Shown here in pieces: positions 15,201 to 17,023 of a DNA stretch of 17,023 bases. Every line of letters starts with the position of its first letter. Within the stretch, counting starts at the first letter, position 1. The stretch is from NCBI GenBank assembly GCA_024690695.1, contig JAILOS010000012.1:1-17023 (forward strand). The letters run 5' to 3'. Under the pieces are notes generated by a model. It made no database searches. It had not been told where the DNA came from and worked only from the letters and a program-made list of their open reading frames with translations. The stretch is from Oscillospiraceae bacterium (GTDB taxonomy: Bacteria; Bacillota_A; Clostridia; Oscillospirales; Oscillospiraceae). The position numbers were made by a program, and so were the translations under genes.

Positions 15201-16142
15201 ATAGTACAGCGTGTCATACTGTTCGGCGAGGCTCGCCGTGATCTGGTCGGAGATCTCCTTTTGCCGCGCGATCTCCTCGTCGATCTCCCGCTGCCGCACC
15301 TGGGCGTCGATGTCGCTGAGACCGACGATCAGCCGCCGCCCCGCGTCTTCCTCCACCATCGCGGCCTTCATCTGGACGTAGAAGGGCCTGCCCTTCATCA
15401 AAAGCCGGTAATTGAGCGTGTAGAGCCCGCAGCGCGCGACCTCGGCGAGCACGTTCTCTTTGGTAAAGGCCGTGAGGAAGCGGTTCATGTCCTCCGGGTA
15501 CGTGTACTGCAGCGCCTCCTGCCGGACCTTTTCGAAAAAGCTCAGGCCGTCCTTCGCCTGGGCGAAGTTTTCCGTATAGTTGACGGTTGCGGAAAACTCG
15601 CGGTAGCGATCCGTCTCCGGGTCGACCACGTAGACGCAGAGAAAGTTCCCGGTGAGCGCGTGGAGGCGGGCGTAGATGATGCGCTCCTCCTTGATCCGCG
15701 CCGCTTCCAGGCGCTTTCTCATCAGCTCGTCGACATCCGACACCGCGACGACGACGAAGCGCCGGTCGCTCTCGACCCGGGAGACCCGCATCCTCACGTA
15801 GAAGGTGCGCCCCTCCTTGATCCGGCGGTAGGTCAGCTCAAACACGTTGGACCGGTCCAGCGCCTGTGAAAGAAAGCCGCGGTCCATGGCCCTTACAAAG
15901 GCCGCCTGATCCTCCGGATGAACGAAGCGTTTGGCGTCCCGCCGGCAGCCCTCAAAGAAATCCGAGCTCCGCCGCGCTTCGGTGAGCACGCCGAGCTCAT
16001 CGTCGGTATGGTACTCGACGAGCTCGTCAGTCTCCATGTTGACGTAGTACAGATCCGTATAGCCTCTGGCCAGGGCCTGGGCGATACGGATGTATACGCC
16101 GTCGCTGCGGCTCTGATCCGTCGTTTTGTTTTCAGCGCTCAT
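12246..16142 (-). CDS. Multi-PAS GGDEF/EAL cyclic di-GMP signalling protein
   Basis: 1298 aa, no membrane span or signal peptide, so a cytoplasmic sensor. Four PAS-like repeats fill residues about 15-560 (each with an aromatic-rich LYY-[VI]-[DN]-x-E strand near 31, 168, 312 and 451, and an HPED/YPED/YSED motif near 75, 215, 356 and 495). GGDEF domain 1, about 575-730, has an intact RIGGDEF (654-660) but no RxxD inhibitory site before it. A fifth PAS lies at about 755-880 (IHPEDR at 811). GGDEF domain 2, about 880-1030, is degenerate: RIDGTKF (951-957). The EAL domain, about 1045-1298, keeps E1082 (AEALLRW), N1140, E1172 (LEVTE), D1202-D1203 (DDFGTG), K1223 and E1259 (VEGIET), so it should be an active phosphodiesterase. 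Likely bifunctional, with direction set by ligands of the PAS repeats. ATG 16142 has GGAGGA upstream. Confidence 0.92.
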   Translation of the reverse strand: MSAENKTTDQSRSDGVYIRIAQALARGYTDLYYVNMETDELVEYHTDDELGVLTEARRSSDFFEGCRRDAKRFVHPEDQAAFVRAMDRGFLSQALDRSNVFELTYRRIKEGRTFYVRMRVSRVESDRRFVVVAVSDVDELMRKRLEAARIKEERIIYARLHALTGNFLCVYVVDPETDRYREFSATVNYTENFAQAKDGLSFFEKVRQEALQYTYPEDMNRFLTAFTKENVLAEVARCGLYTLNYRLLMKGRPFYVQMKAAMVEEDAGRRLIVGLSDIDAQVRQREIDEEIARQKEISDQITASLAEQYDTLYYIDIETGTYLEVSSTDEYKKLNVPATGNDFFAESRRSIREYVHPEDQEKALRVHYKDVMLDNLKNRSSFALTWRLVVNGQVRYIRHTEIMARDGRHIIVCIKNIDAEVQAELALKEARKKSVTYTQIAERLADHYDLIYYIDCERGDYAELSAKQMSGELKIQEEGEDFFSVAWRNADRLVYSEDRERIRLFLNKDNLITQLETRRQLTEDYRMVLEGGKTQYTRMTVTYSTDRSHFIICVENREEDVRREKEHLAALSLANEMARRDELTHTKNKTAYREMEASLRQQIEEGCEPFGIVVCDINGLKTINDTEGHKAGDRYIKAACSLICRTFHHSPVYRIGGDEFAVILRGEDYRNRESLLSALKRQVEENVRTGEGPVVSSGLAEYRTGEDRSPESVFNRADRHMYGDKKRLKELKLLQESLSLKETAEIRVVTEDRRIKLDALYKAFELVSEGTYVFLCDMKYDFSHWSKNAVDTYGLPAEYMYGAGDIWENRIHPEDRAAYRKGIDEIFSGSAASHDMQYRARRVTGEYDVCTCRGVVIRDPSGEPDYFAGTIHNHGIQRHIDALTGLRNQYGFFEDLDSYTKRSARISVLLFGISRFSEINEMYGYHFGNRVLQLYARAVFETTGNRGHVYRIDGTKFAVISSTLSVAELRQSYDRFRAYLHEDFLVDGRKILLDLHCGALRVESFEVDSQTVYACLNYADEESKLRRHGDLVEFRNDLTEENHQRLEMLHAIRVSVTHSYEGFYLLYQPVVDAQTEKLTGAEALLRWRSDRFGTVPPDQFIPILEADPLFPELGEWIIREAVLAAKQVLRENPDFVMNVNLSYTQLEKADFADVVQRILDELDYPPEHLCLEVTERCRVLDLELLKKVTASIRSKGILVALDDFGTGFSSTGLLKEIPVNVIKIDRSFVRLIEENELDRKVVRNIAELASIFHAKACVEGIETAGMRDILRRCHADSFQGYFYAKPLPLEQLLDWRRP

Positions 16143-16176
16143 AGCTTCCTCCGCGTACCGTACCGGCTTGTTTTTC

Positions 16177-16201
16177 CGCCCGGCGAACAGCCGGGCGTTT
16201 T
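16177..16201 (+). terminator. GC-rich hairpin in the leader of the GGDEF/EAL gene
   Basis: CGCCCGGC (16177-16184), loop GAACA, GCCGGGCG (16190-16197), then TTTT on plus. As a plus-strand element it is a short terminator. On the minus transcript it lies inside the roughly 100-nt leader without a following U tract, where it could instead stabilise the RNA. Confidence 0.5.
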
Positions 16202-16212
16202 CCGATCGGAAA
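16199..16212. promoter_or_regulatory. 14-bp palindrome TTTCCGATCGGAAA
   Basis: Perfect 14-bp palindrome about 30-40 nt downstream of the predicted start of the GGDEF/EAL transcript, adjacent to the GC-rich hairpin. A transcription-factor site is possible; no partner is known. Confidence 0.4.
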
Positions 16213-16247
16213 GAAAGGATTCTCTGCCATTTTCCAGCTGTAAAACC

Positions 16248-16276
16248 AGTATAGCAAAAGAAAGGGCCGTTTTCAA
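16248..16276 (-). promoter_or_regulatory. Sigma-A-type promoter of the c-di-GMP/MoxR gene run
   Basis: On minus TTGAAA (16271-16276), 17-nt spacer, TATACT (16248-16253). The start would be near 16241, giving a leader of about 100 nt to ATG 16142. I looked for the conserved cores of the GEMM-I and c-di-GMP-II riboswitches in this leader and did not see them. Confidence 0.7.
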
Positions 16277-16329
16277 CAGCGATTCGCCGCCCCGCGAACC
16301 GAAAAAACCGCCGCGCGCGAGCCTTCGCC

Positions 16330-16560
16330 TATTATTTCCGGACGAAGTACGTCTTCAAGACGCGGACGGACAAGGCCTTCATGCGCGTCGTGCTCACGAT
16401 CCTCGCCTCGCAGCTGACCGATATCCTCACCGCCTTCACCTTCTCCGCGCCCGAGCTGGTCCCCGCCTGGCTGAACACCCTGCTGACGACGGTTTATTAT
16501 CTCTGCTCCTTCGCCTCCGCCATCGCGTTCGAGCGCTACGGGCAGACCGTCAAGGCGATC
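16330..16560 (+). pseudogene. Fragment of a multi-span membrane signalling protein
   Basis: In the frame starting at 16330 the translation reads YYFRTKYVFKTRTDKAFMRV, then VLTILASQLTDILTAFTFSA, PELVPAWLNTLLTTVYYLCS and FASAIAFERYGQTVKAI. This is the N-terminal membrane-sensor pattern of clostridial GGDEF/EAL proteins (two spans with a basic cytoplasmic loop), by family memory. There is no in-frame start with a ribosome site; the frame is open upstream to a stop at 16252 through low-complexity R/A/N codons. At 16560 the homology stops abruptly and the next sequence belongs to a minus-strand gene fragment. Both ends are therefore missing and no catalytic domain remains. Confidence 0.55.
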
Positions 16561-16686
16561 GAAGCTGGCCTCGCCGCCGCTGACGCCGATCCCGACGGCG
16601 ATCAGCAGCACGGCCAGAGCCAGCGCGACGGACTTGACGCCGATATGTTTGACTGTTTCCCGCATACGGCGGAACCGCTCTTTCAA
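16561..16686 (-). pseudogene. N-terminal membrane-anchor fragment fused to foreign DNA
   Basis: From TTG 16686 (GGAGGA 9 nt upstream) or ATG 16665 the frame reads MLKERFRRMRETVKHIGVKS then VALALAVLLIAVGIGVSGGE and ASF. A basic start followed by one hydrophobic span is typical of the first segment of chemoreceptors or other sensor proteins. After residue 42 the frame runs antisense through the plus-strand fragment at 16330-16560 and stays open to 16273, so a chimeric membrane protein of about 138 residues could be made. It keeps a promoter (16766-16794) and ribosome site, so it may still be transcribed. Parent family not determined. Confidence 0.5.
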
Positions 16687-16765
16687 AAGGTCTGCTCCTC
16701 CGATTGTCCGCCGGCCTTTCCCGGGCGGCGGTTCGCGGCGGAGCTCCCGCCGCGCCTTTCTGTTT

Positions 16766-16794
16766 TTTATATAAAGATGCGGCGGGGCGTTCAA
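16766..16794 (-). promoter_or_regulatory. Promoter of the membrane-anchor fragment
   Basis: On minus TTGAAC (16789-16794), 17-nt spacer, TATAAA (16766-16771). The start near 16759 would leave a leader of about 70 nt to TTG 16686. Confidence 0.6.
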
Positions 16795-16842
16795 GAGCAG
16801 AACTCGAATTATTGCATACAATACAGATGCGAGACGAAGGAC

Positions 16843-16871
16843 TTGCCAAGCGCGCGGAAAAAAGCTACTAT
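16843..16871 (+). promoter_or_regulatory. Promoter of the lipoprotein gene
   Basis: TTGCCA (16843-16848), 17-nt spacer, TACTAT (16866-16871); start near 16878, about 56 nt before the ATG at 16934. It is divergent from the promoter at 16766-16794. Confidence 0.6.
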
Positions 16872-16933
16872 AGACGCGGCGGCCGCCGGACGGCGGCGCG
16901 CCGGAATCGGAACGGAAAGGAGAGACGTTCCAG

Positions 16934-17023
16934 ATGAAGAAGGGACTTGCCCTCATCCTGTGTCTGGCGCTGCTGGCGGCACCGCTGTCCGGCTGCGCGG
17001 CCGGACGGCGCCCGGAGCCGGTC
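16934..17023 (+). CDS. Lipoprotein, 5' end only
   Basis: 30 codons run to the right edge. MKKGLALILCLALLAAPLSG followed by C is a lipoprotein signal peptide: basic n-region, hydrophobic h-region and lipobox L-S-G-C with the lipidated Cys21. The mature part starts AAGRRPEPV. AAGGAGAG lies about 10 nt upstream of the ATG. Such proteins are often solute-binding components of ABC transporters, but nothing downstream is visible to decide. Confidence 0.8.
   Translation, partial: MKKGLALILCLALLAAPLSGCAAGRRPEPV

Noticed and set aside
11961..15869. 1302-codon plus-strand open frame opposite the GGDEF/EAL gene
   Set aside because: It is antisense to a gene with complete catalytic motifs. The absence of stops follows from GC-rich codon use; the translation is rich in Arg/Asp/Val/Leu with no domain.
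1..17023. CRISPR array, tRNA or rRNA genes, and insertion-sequence transposase
   Set aside because: I saw no regularly spaced repeats, no tRNA-like cloverleaf with a TTCAAAT/C-type T-arm, no rRNA motifs and no transposase or integrase motifs.

Overview
The window looks like a chromosome segment of a high-GC, spore-former-type Firmicute, most likely a gut Clostridia/Oscillospiraceae-like bacterium. The reasons are strong AGGAGG-type ribosome sites, an AbrB/SpoVT-family domain, a MoxR-DUF58-transglutaminase cluster, and PAS-rich GGDEF/EAL and HD-GYP-type proteins with GC-rich codon use. This assignment is inference; no rRNA or tRNA is present.

Two kinds of DNA meet here. Roughly 1-5150 is less GC-rich, carries short unrelated genes, gene debris and defence-type ATPases, and reads as an accessory (defence/mobile) island. 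From left to right it holds: the 5' part of an HTH plus AAA-ATPase-like gene (minus strand) whose ribosome site is a run of ten G; a probable helicase C-terminal remnant bracketed by 13-bp direct repeats; a promoter driving a two-gene operon of an ABC/AAA15-type ATPase and an overlapping TOPRIM-like protein, the best candidate for an undescribed or poorly described anti-phage pair; a small zinc-ribbon gene; a frameshifted DUF2442-HTH regulator; a terminator; and two overlapping unknown genes with their own promoter, a palindrome at the transcription start and a strong terminator.

At about 5160 an AbrB/SpoVT domain of core-like composition runs abruptly into an unrelated tail. Its ribosome site lies inside a long inverted repeat. 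This probably marks the edge of the island.

5755-16142 is a compact minus-strand run of five large genes. In transcription order they are: a soluble PAS4-GGDEF-PAS-GGDEF*-EAL protein (1298 aa), an HD-GYP-type protein (628 aa) overlapping it by 4 nt, then, 68 nt on, a MoxR ATPase, a DUF58 membrane protein and a transglutaminase-like membrane protein, each of these last three joined by 4-nt overlaps. The first two would make and break cyclic di-GMP; the last three form a well-known envelope-associated cluster of unclear function. A sigma-A-type promoter lies at 16248-16276.

The right end (16330-16690) contains two gene fragments joined head to head with both 3' parts missing: a multi-membrane-span signalling protein fragment on plus and an N-terminal membrane-anchor fragment on minus. 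After a pair of divergent promoters the window ends in the first 30 codons of a lipoprotein gene.
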